Below are positions 1 through 8,002 of a stretch of 64,000 bases of DNA, in pieces (position 1 is the first letter of the stretch; each line of letters opens with the position of its first letter). The position numbers and the translations under genes are program-made. The DNA is taken from the NCBI RefSeq assembly GCF_030269125.1, contig NZ_BSSM01000017.1:1-64000 (forward strand), written 5' to 3'. The stretch comes from Streptomyces hygroscopicus subsp. hygroscopicus (GTDB lineage Bacteria; Actinomycetota; Actinomycetes; Streptomycetales; Streptomycetaceae). The notes under the pieces are model-generated. The model was given only the letters and a program-made list of their open reading frames with translations, searched no databases and was not told the DNA's origin.

Positions 1-102
1 GTTAGGGAAACGCCCGGTTACATTCCGAACCCGGAAGCTAAGCCTTTCAGCGCCGATGGTACTGCAGGGGGGACCCTGTGGGAGAGTAGGACGCCGCCGA
101 AC
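1..102 (+). rRNA. rrf: 5S ribosomal RNA, 5'-truncated by the window edge
   Basis: The first 102 bases match the body and 3' end of actinobacterial 5S rRNA. The loop around CCGAACCCGGAAGCTAAG (about 27-44) and the closing GTGGGAGAGTAGGACGCCGC segment (about 78-97) are both present. About 15-18 bases of the 5' end lie outside the window. It is the last gene of an rRNA operon read left to right and is followed directly by a strong terminator. Confidence 0.97.
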
Positions 103-113
103 AATTTTTGGGG

Positions 114-142
114 AAACCCCCGCACCACTGGTGCGGGGGTTT
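114..142 (+). terminator. Terminator of the rRNA operon
   Basis: AAACCCCCGCACCA and TGGTGCGGGGGTTT pair almost perfectly around a very short loop and run into a T tract. The position 12 bases after the 5S gene fits the end of the rRNA operon. Confidence 0.93.
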
Positions 143-168
143 TCTGCGTTTGCTCTTAGGGTTGGTCC

Positions 169-825
169 ATGCGCTATGACCTGATCATCTTCGACAACGA
201 CGGCGTCCTGGTCGACAGCGAGCCGATCTCCAACCGGCTCCTGGCGGCCCATCTGACCGAGCTGGGCGTCCCGACGTCGTACGAGGACTCCCTGCGCGAC
301 TACATGGGTTCGGCGATGCACCGGATCCACGATCTCGTCCTGGAGCGCACCGGGCGCCGGCTGCCGGAGGACTTCGACGACGTCTTCCACGCACGGGTCT
401 TCGCCGCGTTCGAGCGGGAGTTGAAGCCGGTCCGGGGCGCGGCCGAGGTACTGGGGAAGCTGGCCGCGGACGGGGTCCCGTACTGCGTGGCCTCCTCCGG
501 AAGCCATGAGCGGATCAGGGTGGGACACCGGACCACCGGCCTCGACCGGTGGTTCGAGGAGGAGCGGATCTTCAGCTCCCAGGACGTCGGCAAGGGCAAG
601 CCGTCGCCCGACCTCTTCCTGCACGCGGCCGAGCGGATGGGCGTCGCCCCCGAGCGGTGCGCGGTCGTGGAGGACTCGCCGCTGGGCGTCCAGGCGGCCG
701 TGGCGGCCGGGATGGACGTGTACGGGTTCACCGCGATGACCCCCGCCGAGCGCCTCACCGGGGCGACCCGGCTGTTCGCCGCCCTGCGGGAGCTTCCCGA
801 CCTGCTGGTACGACCCCTGATCTGA
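169..825 (+). CDS. HAD-superfamily phosphatase, beta-phosphoglucomutase-like
   Basis: This 218-residue protein is a soluble haloacid dehalogenase-fold phosphatase. It opens with FDNDGVLVDSE (nucleophile D9, acid/base D11), has a small helical cap, the motif-III lysine region GKGKPSPD and the metal-binding motif IV VVEDSPLGVQAA. The family hydrolyses phosphorylated sugars or similar small metabolites through an aspartyl-phosphate. The substrate cannot be read from the sequence. The length is normal for the family. The ATG follows an AGGG stretch nine bases upstream. It stands alone between the rRNA terminator and a membrane-protein gene. Confidence 0.9.
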   Translation: MRYDLIIFDNDGVLVDSEPISNRLLAAHLTELGVPTSYEDSLRDYMGSAMHRIHDLVLERTGRRLPEDFDDVFHARVFAAFERELKPVRGAAEVLGKLAADGVPYCVASSGSHERIRVGHRTTGLDRWFEEERIFSSQDVGKGKPSPDLFLHAAERMGVAPERCAVVEDSPLGVQAAVAAGMDVYGFTAMTPAERLTGATRLFAALRELPDLLVRPLI

Positions 826-941
826 GCCCGCTCCGGGCCGTGGCGTGACCCCTGCCATCCCCCGGCGCCTGACATCCGTCATGCCGTCGTCCGGACGATC
901 GTTTCTACCGGGGGACCCCCGCCGGCCGCGACGCTGAGGGC

Positions 942-1733
942 ATGACGAAGAACACGGGGGCCCGGGGCCGGAGCACGCGGAAGAACCGGAAGCAGAATCC
1001 CGGCGTGCTGGACCACCTCAGACCGCTCCTCCTCGACGTGGCCCTGCCCCTCGGGACGTACTACCTGCTCAAGGACGGCTTCGGTGCGAGCACTCTCGCG
1101 GCGCTCGCCTGGAGCAGCGTGGTGCCGGCGGCGCGGACCGTGCGGGGCCTGGTGCGCGAGCGCCGGGCCGACGCGCTGGCCCTGCTCGTCCTGGCGGTCA
1201 ACGTCGTCTCGCTGCTGGTGAGTTCCGTCGTCGGGGACCCCCGGCTGATGCTCGCCAAGGACGGCGCGGTCAGCAGCACCCTCGGCATCGGCATCCTGCT
1301 CTCGGTCCGGCTCGGGCGACCGATGATGAGCGCCGCGATGATGCCCTTCCTGGTCAAGGGAGACCCGGCGAAGGAGGCCGCCTGGCAGCGGCTCGTCTCC
1401 GGCGCCTCGGCCCGGTCCGCGGCCTTCCGGCAACGGGAGAAGGCGTTCTCCGCCGTCTGGGGCCTGGCGCTGCTCGCCGAGTGCGTCGCCCGGGTCGTCG
1501 GCGCGTACACCGTGCCCGTGGACACCATGGTCTGGCTCGGCACCGTCTTCCTGGTCGCCGCGATGGCGATCGCGTTCGTGGCCGGCGGCGCGCTGGCCGC
1601 CGAGCCCATGGCGAGGATGCTCGCCGCCGAGGTGACGGAGACGGCGGACGGCACGGCGCGCGAGGCGACCGCCTGCTGGAACTCCCGGGAAGCTGAAGGA
1701 AATTCATCTTTGGCGGTGTCTACCCACAAGTAG
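942..1733 (+). CDS. VC0807-like conserved integral membrane protein
   Basis: A 263-residue protein with a basic cytoplasmic start and about five hydrophobic segments (roughly residues 28-45, 50-66, 80-100, 170-190 and 198-220). The middle part resembles the VC0807 family of multi-pass proteins of unknown function. No catalytic motif is visible. The last 25 residues are hydrophilic and low in conservation, as if the 3' end has drifted. It ends 24 bases before the next ATG, so cotranscription with the MFS gene is possible. Confidence 0.75.
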   Translation: MTKNTGARGRSTRKNRKQNPGVLDHLRPLLLDVALPLGTYYLLKDGFGASTLAALAWSSVVPAARTVRGLVRERRADALALLVLAVNVVSLLVSSVVGDPRLMLAKDGAVSSTLGIGILLSVRLGRPMMSAAMMPFLVKGDPAKEAAWQRLVSGASARSAAFRQREKAFSAVWGLALLAECVARVVGAYTVPVDTMVWLGTVFLVAAMAIAFVAGGALAAEPMARMLAAEVTETADGTAREATACWNSREAEGNSSLAVSTHK

Positions 1734-1756
1734 TGCGGGGCCCTACGCTCGCCGCC

Positions 1757-2968
1757 ATGACAGATGTGCTGCGGCGCGGCAGGGCCTCGCTGGCGTTCGC
1801 GTTCTTCGCCCAGGGCGCCGCCTTCGCGCTGCTGGTGACGCGCATCCCCGCCATCCAGGACCGGTACGGCATCTCCGACGCGCTGCTGCCGGTCTTCCTG
1901 GCCGCCGTGCCGGTCCTCGCGGGCGTCGGCAGCGTCGTCACCGAGCAGTTGGTCAAGCGGGTACGGCCCAGCCGGCTGCTGCGCTGGTCCCAGCCGCTGG
2001 TGCTGCTCGCGCTGCTGGGCGCCGGTGCGGGCGGACGGGGGCAGCTGGCCGCCGTGGCCGTGGCGCTCGGGGTCTTCGGGCTGTCGGTGGGGGCGCTGGA
2101 CGCCTCCATGAACATGCTCGGGGTGAGCCTGCAACGGGCCTACGGGCGCAGCATCATGCTCGGTTTCCACGCCACCTACAGCCTGGGCGGCATCGTCGGG
2201 GCGTCGCTCGCGTGGGCCGGGGCGCACTGGCAGCTCGCGCTGTGGGTCTCGTACCTGCCGGTGGTGGCCGTCCTGCTGCCGGCGACGCTCGTGGGCAGCC
2301 GGTGGTACGTCGAGGGGGACACGGGGGCGGCGGAGGGGAGCGAGGGCGGGGGCGTGGTCTTCCGGCTGCTGCTGCCGCTGTGCCTGGTGATGACCTTCGC
2401 CTACATCGGGGACTCCACGGTCTCCAACTGGAGCGCGAAGTACCTGAAGGACGTGCTGGGCAGCTCGGAGCAGCTGGCGACGGTGCCGTACAACGTGTAC
2501 ATGGTGACCACGCTCGTGGGGCGGGCCCTGGGGGACTTCGGGGTACGGCGCTTCGGCGCGGTGGCGGTCGTACGGCTCGGGGCGCTGGTGGCGGCCGGCG
2601 GATTCGCGGTGGTGGCCGCGGCGCCCGGGGCGTGGCCGGGGATGCTCGGGTTCACGCTTCTGGGCCTGGGGCTGTGTGTGCTGGTGCCGCAGACCTTCGC
2701 GGCGGCGGGGCGGCTGTTCCCGGGGGCCTCGGACGCGGCCGTCGCGCGCCTGAACGTCTTCAATTACGTCGGATTCCTGGTCGGATCGCCGTTGGTGGGG
2801 GCGGTGGGCGACGCATGGAGCTATCGCGGGGCGATGCTGCTGCCGATGGTGTTGGTGCTGGTGACGCTCGTGTACGCCAGGTCGTTCGCGACGAGTCCGG
2901 GCGGATACGGTGGCGGGCATGAGCGGCCGCGCACAGCTGATGTGGGACGAGGCAGTAACGGGCTATGA
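1757..2968 (+). CDS. MFS transporter
   Basis: A 403-residue major facilitator protein with about twelve hydrophobic segments, starting RGRASLAFAFFAQGAAFALL and including a glycine-rich loop around residue 190. The family moves small solutes or drugs across the membrane by proton coupling. The substrate is unknown, though the fold resembles sugar/drug exporters of the YbjJ type. I prefer the ATG at 1757 over an in-frame GTG at 1733. The 3' end overlaps the next gene by 50 bases, which implies translational coupling or a slightly extended C-terminus. Confidence 0.88.
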   Translation: MTDVLRRGRASLAFAFFAQGAAFALLVTRIPAIQDRYGISDALLPVFLAAVPVLAGVGSVVTEQLVKRVRPSRLLRWSQPLVLLALLGAGAGGRGQLAAVAVALGVFGLSVGALDASMNMLGVSLQRAYGRSIMLGFHATYSLGGIVGASLAWAGAHWQLALWVSYLPVVAVLLPATLVGSRWYVEGDTGAAEGSEGGGVVFRLLLPLCLVMTFAYIGDSTVSNWSAKYLKDVLGSSEQLATVPYNVYMVTTLVGRALGDFGVRRFGAVAVVRLGALVAAGGFAVVAAAPGAWPGMLGFTLLGLGLCVLVPQTFAAAGRLFPGASDAAVARLNVFNYVGFLVGSPLVGAVGDAWSYRGAMLLPMVLVLVTLVYARSFATSPGGYGGGHERPRTADVGRGSNGL

Positions 2969-4091
2969 CTTCGGCTCGGGCCATCCGATGGATCCGGTAC
3001 GGCTGGCACTGACCCGGAAACTGGTCGGTGCCCTGGGCGTCGACCAGGAGCTGGAGATCGTCGCGGCGAAACCGGCCGGGGATTCGACGCTGCGGCTGGT
3101 CCACCGGGAGGACTACATCGACGCGGTGAAGGCGGCGTCGGCGGACCCGGCGGGGGCGGACGGGGAGTACGGGCTCGGGACGGTGGACGATCCCGCGTTC
3201 GCCGGGATGCACGAGGTGTCCGCGCTGATCGCCGGGCAGTCGGTGGCGGCGGCGGAGTCGGTGTGGCGCGGGGACGCGCTGCACGCCGTGAACTTCACCG
3301 GCGGGCTGCACCACGCGATGCCCGGGGCCGCCTCCGGGTTCTGCGTGTACAACGACGCGGCGCTCGCCATCGCGCGGCTGCTGGAACTGGGGGCCGAGCG
3401 GGTCGCGTACGTGGATGTGGACGTGCACCACGGGGACGGGGTGCAGGCCGCGTTCTGGGAGGACCCGCGCGTGCTGACGATCTCGGTGCACGAGCATCCC
3501 CGCACGCTGTTCCCGCAGTCCGGGTGGCCGCAGGAGACCGGCGGCGGGGCGGGGGAGGGGGCGGCGGTGAACCTGCCGCTGCCGGCCGGGACGGGAGACG
3601 CGGGGTGGGTGCGGGCGTTCCACGCGGTGGTGCCGGAACTGCTCGCGGATTTCCGGCCGCAGGTGCTGGTGTCCCAGCACGGGGCCGACACGCACTTCGA
3701 GGACCCGCTCGCACACCTCGCGGTCTCGCTGGACGCGCAGCGGGCGGTGCAGATGGCCTGCCATGAGCTGGCGCACGAGTACGCCGACGGGAAGTGGGTC
3801 GCGCTCGGCGGTGGCGGTTACGCGGTGGTGGACGTCGTACCCCGTTCCTGGACCCATCTCGTGGCCATCGCCGCGGGGCGGCCCGTCGCGCCGGAGACGG
3901 TGATCCCCGAGAGCTGGCGCCAGGAGGCCTACGCCCGCACCCGCCAACTCGGCCCCCAGCGGATGACGGACGGCCGCTGGCCGGTCTCCTGGTCCTCCTG
4001 GGAAGGTGGTTACGACCCCGCGGACCGCCTGGACCAGTCGGTCCTGGCGACCCGCCGGGCCGCGTTCCCGTTGCGGGGGCTGCTGCCCTAG
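2919..4091 (+). CDS. acuC: AcuC-like acetoin utilization deacetylase (class I HDAC fold)
   Basis: A 390-residue zinc-dependent lysine deacetylase homologue. The tandem catalytic histidines (H131-H132 in LHHAMPG), zinc ligands D168 and H170 in DVDVHHGDG, a third ligand D257 in QHGADTHFED, and the GGGGY transition-state tyrosine are all present. In Bacillus, AcuC reverses acetylation of acetyl-CoA synthetase, so this is probably a protein deacetylase acting on metabolic enzymes. I chose the ATG at 2919 over a GTG at 2910. It lies within the last codons of the MFS gene. Confidence 0.92.
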   Translation: MSGRAQLMWDEAVTGYDFGSGHPMDPVRLALTRKLVGALGVDQELEIVAAKPAGDSTLRLVHREDYIDAVKAASADPAGADGEYGLGTVDDPAFAGMHEVSALIAGQSVAAAESVWRGDALHAVNFTGGLHHAMPGAASGFCVYNDAALAIARLLELGAERVAYVDVDVHHGDGVQAAFWEDPRVLTISVHEHPRTLFPQSGWPQETGGGAGEGAAVNLPLPAGTGDAGWVRAFHAVVPELLADFRPQVLVSQHGADTHFEDPLAHLAVSLDAQRAVQMACHELAHEYADGKWVALGGGGYAVVDVVPRSWTHLVAIAAGRPVAPETVIPESWRQEAYARTRQLGPQRMTDGRWPVSWSSWEGGYDPADRLDQSVLATRRAAFPLRGLLP

Positions 4092-4167
4092 GGGGCCGTT
4101 ACGCCAACCGTGCGGAATACCCGGGTATCTCCCCTGCCCGGTCATCCCGTACGCCACCATCGCAAGC

Positions 4168-4965
4168 GTGTTGGCCTATCTGTCCGCCGCCCGGCTGGCC
4201 GGGGTCGTCGAGACCCCCCGGGAGCGGAGCCTGCGGAGGTACCGTCAGTTCGCGGCCCGCGATCCCCGCGCCCTGATCGGGATCGACCCGCGAGGGTCCT
4301 GGGGGCTGCCGGAGCTGCTCGGCCTGATGGCGGACAGGTGTGGTGTCTCGGCCGATCCCCGGTACCTTTCGGGGCCGGACGCGATCGACCCGGCACGGAC
4401 GCTCGCCGCGCTGGACGCGTTCGCGGGGAGACTCGCGGTGGCAGCGCAGCGTCACGCTCCCGTGCTGTTCGGGACCGGCCACCCGCGCCCGCTGCTGGGC
4501 TTCTACGCCGCCCTCGCGGACGCCGTCTCGGCGGCGGGATGTGAGGTCCTCACCCCCGCGCAGGGTCGCTGTGTCGACATATTGACCCGGTTCGGTCTAC
4601 GCACGCACCGCATCGACTACGTACGACGCGTCGCGTTGGTGCGGGAAACCGGCACCGGGCGCCCCGGTTGTGAGCCTGGCGCGCACTGTCATTCACCGCT
4701 GCCCGTGCGGGTCGTGCTGGAGGCCGCCGCGGCCGCCGGCGGCCCGCTGCCCGAGCTGGTCGTCGGTGATCACGGCTGGCTCTGCGGCGCAGGTCAGCTG
4801 GGGTTCGACGCGATCGGTCCGGCCGACGCCGACGATCCGGCGCCGTTCGTCGGCGAGGCGGAGGGCACCGTCGCCGTCGTCGTACCCCTGGACGACGGAG
4901 TCCGGTCTAGTCACTACCTGCCACTCACCCGCTACGTACTCAAACGCGCGTGTCTGTCACAGTAG
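4168..4965 (+). CDS. Conserved actinobacterial protein, often annotated as a phosphatase
   Basis: A 265-residue soluble protein sitting between acuC and the BdtA-like regulator, where streptomycetes carry a conserved gene usually named phosphatase. The GTGHPRPLLGFYAALAD segment looks like a nucleotide- or phosphate-handling loop, and a C-terminal stretch starting VVGDHGWLCGAG is well formed. I see no complete catalytic signature, so the activity is uncertain. GTG 4168 (VLAYLSAARLAG) is preferred because translation upstream of it reads as low-quality sequence. No clear ribosome-binding site precedes it. Confidence 0.72.
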   Translation: MLAYLSAARLAGVVETPRERSLRRYRQFAARDPRALIGIDPRGSWGLPELLGLMADRCGVSADPRYLSGPDAIDPARTLAALDAFAGRLAVAAQRHAPVLFGTGHPRPLLGFYAALADAVSAAGCEVLTPAQGRCVDILTRFGLRTHRIDYVRRVALVRETGTGRPGCEPGAHCHSPLPVRVVLEAAAAAGGPLPELVVGDHGWLCGAGQLGFDAIGPADADDPAPFVGEAEGTVAVVVPLDDGVRSSHYLPLTRYVLKRACLSQ

Positions 4966-5094
4966 GCCGCCGATGGGTGCACCTCTTCCCCACTCGCATC
5001 ACCCGCCCCTAGTCTGGGGAGTGAGCACGCAGCGACGAAGAGTCACCGGAAGGGGAAGCCGGTGGCCGTCGAGTGCGGAAGGTGCAGGTGTGTG

Positions 5095-5307
5095 ATGGCT
5101 GCAGCTGGCGAGAGGCCTCTGAACGAGGTCCAGTTCCTGACCGTGGCGGAGGTCGCCACGGTGATGCGAGTGTCGAAGATGACCGTGTACCGCCTGGTGC
5201 ACAGCGGTCATCTGCCCGCGATCCGGGTGGGGCGGTCCTTCCGCGTCCCCGAGCAAGCGGTCCACGAGTACCTCCGCGACAGCTACGTGGGGGTGGAGAC
5301 GGCCTGA
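5095..5307 (+). CDS. BdtA/BldC-like helix-turn-helix regulator
   Basis: A 70-residue protein that is almost entirely one MerR/excisionase-type winged helix: LTVAEVATVMRVSKMTVYRL followed by the wing GHLPAIRVGRSFRVPEQAV. Its place beside bS22 and near bldN matches the streptomycete bdtA gene, a direct target of the developmental regulator BldD (known from S. coelicolor; not tested here). The ATG at 5095 is preceded by GGAAGGTG. Upstream in-frame GTG 5062 would add 11 cysteine-containing residues of poor quality. A small hairpin (CCCCC-TCC-GGGGG, 5311-5323) follows the stop. Confidence 0.9.
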   Translation: MAAAGERPLNEVQFLTVAEVATVMRVSKMTVYRLVHSGHLPAIRVGRSFRVPEQAVHEYLRDSYVGVETA

Positions 5308-5440
5308 CGACCCCCTCCGGGGGATCCCGGAGACCCTCGATTACGACCTCGGCGCTCGGTTGGGTAGGCTAGCCCCTCGTAGGTCGTGTGGGCCCATGGC
5401 GCCCAAACAACCGAGTGATGAGAAGTGAGCGAGGGTAGTC

Positions 5441-5539
5441 GTGGGCTCTGTTATCAAGAAGCGGCGCAAGCGGATGGCCAAGAAGAAGCACCGCAAGCTG
5501 CTCAAGCGCACGCGCGTTCAGCGTCGCAACAAGAAGTAA
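5441..5539 (+). CDS. Small ribosomal subunit protein bS22 (AURKAIP1/COX24 domain)
   Basis: A 32-codon gene starting with GTG and encoding a polypeptide that begins MGSVIKKRRKRMAKKKHRK, more than half lysine or arginine. This is the actinobacterial AURKAIP1/COX24-type peptide seen as bS22 in mycobacterial 70S structures, where it sits near the decoding centre. GAGGG lies seven bases upstream of the GTG. The frame stops at TAA 5537-5539 and a 16-bp-stem terminator follows about 55 bases later. Confidence 0.93.
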   Translation: MGSVIKKRRKRMAKKKHRKLLKRTRVQRRNKK

Positions 5540-5592
5540 GCACGGTCGCGTCCGCGCGGGCGCACCGTGAGCGACGCTCCGCGAGAGCGTGT

Positions 5593-5630
5593 CCTGTGGC
5601 CCTCCATCGGCAATGATGGAGGGCCACAGG
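5593..5630 (+). terminator. Terminator after bS22
   Basis: CCTGTGGCCCTCCATC pairs perfectly with GATGGAGGGCCACAGG across the six-base loop GGCAAT. It closes the short bS22 transcript and separates it from the epimerase gene. Confidence 0.9.
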
Positions 5631-5777
5631 CGTGTCCCGGGCCATCCGGCCGACTCCGGCCGGGGAATTTCCGTCACCTCGCGCATCGGGCAGTCACCGC
5701 AGTGCAACGTCCACCCGCTAAGTTGGCCTCCACGGGGAACGCGGAACGGGAGTCACGCGGGAAGGAAGGCGCTGATC

Positions 5778-6836
5778 TTGGGCAAGGTCGTGCTCGTCAC
5801 CGGGGCGGCCCGGCAACTGGGCGGCCGGTTCGTACGGCGGATCCAGCGGGACCCGGAGGTCGAGCGGGTGATCGCGGTGGACGCGGTGGCGCCCGCGCAC
5901 CAGTTGGGCGCGGCCGACTTCATCCAGGTCGACATCCGGCAGCCGACCATGGCCCGCGTCCTCGCCGAGACCGGCGCCGACACCGTCGTACACCTCGACG
6001 TGACGGGCACCGCGCTGGGCGGTGGCAGCCGGGCCACGGTCAAGGAGACCAACGTCATCGGCACCATGCAGCTGCTCGGCGCCTGCCAGAAGACGCCGGC
6101 GGTCCAACGGCTGGTGATCAAGTCCAGCACCAATGTGTACGGCTCCGCGCCGCGCGATCCCGCCGTGTTCACCGAGACCACCCCGGCCAAGTCGCTGCCC
6201 AGCGGCGGGTTCGCGAAGGACACCGTCGAGGTCGAGGGATACGTACGGGGGTTCGCGCGGCGGCGGCCCGACGTGGCCGTGTGCGTGCTGCGGTTCGCCA
6301 ACATCCTGGGGCCGTCCGCGGACACCCCGCTCGCCTCGTACTTCGCGCTGCCGGTGCTGCCGACCGTGTTCGGCTACGACCCGCGGTTGCAGTTCGTGCA
6401 CGAGGACGACGTGGTGGAGGTGCTGCGGCTCGCCTCGCACGAGCCGCGCCGGGGCACCCTCAACAGCGGGACGTTCAACATCGCCGGGGACGGGGTGCTG
6501 CTGCTGTCGCAGTGCTCGCGGCGGCTCGGACGGCCCACGGTGCCGCTGCTGCTGCCCGCGGTGACCTGGGCCGGCTCCCTGGTCCGTACGCTGGGTATGA
6601 CGGACTTCTCACCGGAGCAGTTCCGGCTGCTCACCCACGGGCGGGTCGTGGACACCGTCCAGATGCGCGAGACGCTGGGGTTCACCCCCCGCTACACGAC
6701 GGCGGAGGCGTTCGCGGACTTCGCCCGCGTCCAGGGCACGGGGCTGCTGCCGCCGGAGGCCGTCGCGGGAGCCGTCGACCGGATCGCCGCGCTGGCCCTG
6801 CGGGGCGGCCGGCCCACGACGCACAGCGCCGACTAG
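5778..6836 (+). CDS. NAD-dependent epimerase/dehydratase (extended SDR)
   Basis: A 352-residue extended short-chain dehydrogenase. The N-terminal nucleotide-binding motif is VVLVTGAARQLGG, a variant of GxxGxxG. A serine-rich strand with SSTNVYG follows, but the expected YxxxK catalytic pair is not clearly present, so it may act on an unusual substrate. The TTG at 5778 is chosen because GAAGGAAGG precedes it by eight bases and the protein then starts at the Rossmann strand. It is followed 24 bases later by an acyltransferase gene; the two are probably cotranscribed. Confidence 0.88.
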   Translation: MGKVVLVTGAARQLGGRFVRRIQRDPEVERVIAVDAVAPAHQLGAADFIQVDIRQPTMARVLAETGADTVVHLDVTGTALGGGSRATVKETNVIGTMQLLGACQKTPAVQRLVIKSSTNVYGSAPRDPAVFTETTPAKSLPSGGFAKDTVEVEGYVRGFARRRPDVAVCVLRFANILGPSADTPLASYFALPVLPTVFGYDPRLQFVHEDDVVEVLRLASHEPRRGTLNSGTFNIAGDGVLLLSQCSRRLGRPTVPLLLPAVTWAGSLVRTLGMTDFSPEQFRLLTHGRVVDTVQMRETLGFTPRYTTAEAFADFARVQGTGLLPPEAVAGAVDRIAALALRGGRPTTHSAD

Positions 6837-6860
6837 CGCCAACCGAGGAGCGCGGTAACG

Positions 6861-7928
6861 ATGGCGGACGCCAAGGTCATTCCCTTCGACGACGACCGGT
6901 CCCGGGGGAGCGGGAGCGGTGGCGGCCCACAGCGGGCCGGGAGACGGCGGGGCGCGGGCGGCCGGCTCGGCGGTCGCGGCGACGCCGGGTCCGGGGAGAT
7001 GGGTGAGGTGCAGCGGTTGCCGGTGCGGGAGGACGGGCCGGTGGGCGAGGACGACACGCCGGTGGAGCGGCCCGCGCCCCGTGAGGAGGGCGGCCTGGAG
7101 CGGTGGGTGGCGGCCGGGCTGGCGTTCCTGCGGCGACGGCTGACCGGGGACTACGAGGTCGACGACTTCGGGTACGACGCGGAGCTGACCGACCAGGTCC
7201 TGATGTCGATGCTGCGGCCGCTGTTCGAGAAGTACTTCCGGGTCGAGGTGAAGGGCGTCGAGAATATCCCGGACAAGGGCGGGGCGCTGATCGTCGCCAA
7301 CCACTCCGGGACGCTGCCGCTGGACGGGCTGATGATGCAGGTCGCGGTGCACGACCACCATCCGGCCGACCGGCACCTGCGGCTGCTCGCGGCGGACCTG
7401 GTGTTCGTGCTGCCGGTGGTCAACGAGTTGGCGCGCAAGCTCGGGCACACCCTCGCGTGCGCGGAGGACGCGGAACGGCTGCTGGAGCAGGGGGAGCTGG
7501 TGGGGGTGATGCCCGAGGGGTTCAAGGGCATCGGGAAGCCCTTCAGTGAGCGGTACAAGCTCCAGCGGTTCGGGCGGGGCGGGTTCGTGTCGACGGCCAT
7601 GCGGCAGGGTGTGCCGATCATTCCGTGCTCGATCGTCGGCGCGGAGGAGATCTATCCGATGATCGGCAACGCGAAGACGCTCGCGCGGGTGCTGGGCATC
7701 CCGTACTTCCCGCTGACGCCGACGTTTCCCTGGCTCGGGCCGCTCGGTGCGGTGCCGCTGCCGACGAAGTGGACGATCCAGTTCGGTGAGCCGATTTCCA
7801 CGGACGGTTATCCGCCGGAGGCGGCCGAGGATCCGATGCTGATGTTCAACCTGACGGACCAGGTGCGGGAGCAGATCCAGCACACGCTGTACAAGCTGCT
7901 GGTCCAACGGCGGTCGGTCTTCTTCTGA
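6861..7928 (+). CDS. Lysophospholipid/glycerol acyltransferase family protein (PlsC-like)
   Basis: A 355-residue membrane-associated acyltransferase. A disordered, arginine- and glycine-rich head (about residues 10-75) precedes the LPLAT domain. The catalytic block reads NHSGTLPLDG with H148 and D155, so the spacing is H-x6-D rather than the H-x4-D of classical PlsC; this resembles the MGAT-like branch of the superfamily. A second block, GVMPEGFKGIGKP, supplies the acceptor-phosphate site. It most likely transfers fatty acyl groups to a glycerol lipid at the inner membrane face. It converges on rsbN across a terminator. Confidence 0.88.
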   Translation: MADAKVIPFDDDRSRGSGSGGGPQRAGRRRGAGGRLGGRGDAGSGEMGEVQRLPVREDGPVGEDDTPVERPAPREEGGLERWVAAGLAFLRRRLTGDYEVDDFGYDAELTDQVLMSMLRPLFEKYFRVEVKGVENIPDKGGALIVANHSGTLPLDGLMMQVAVHDHHPADRHLRLLAADLVFVLPVVNELARKLGHTLACAEDAERLLEQGELVGVMPEGFKGIGKPFSERYKLQRFGRGGFVSTAMRQGVPIIPCSIVGAEEIYPMIGNAKTLARVLGIPYFPLTPTFPWLGPLGAVPLPTKWTIQFGEPISTDGYPPEAAEDPMLMFNLTDQVREQIQHTLYKLLVQRRSVFF

Positions 7929-7958
7929 CCGGCTTCTGACGACCGGTCGTACGACGAT

Positions 7959-7988
7959 GGGGGCGCCCACGCGGGATGGGGCGCCCCC
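7959..7988. terminator. Bidirectional terminator between the acyltransferase gene and rsbN
   Basis: GGGGGCGCCC (7959-7968) and GGGCGCCCCC (7979-7988) form a perfect 10-bp stem with a ten-base loop in the gap between two convergent genes. Confidence 0.8.
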
Positions 7989-8002
7989 TCGGTCGTACTG
8001 CC

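Noticed and set aside
1061..2920. 619-codon open frame on the minus strand across two plus-strand genes
   Set aside because: It reads as R/H/Q/P-rich sequence, the mirror of high-GC codon use of the MFS gene; no domain or start signal.
5062..5094. GTG 5062 as start of the BdtA-like regulator
   Set aside because: ATG 5095 has the better ribosome-binding site and yields the expected 70-residue length.
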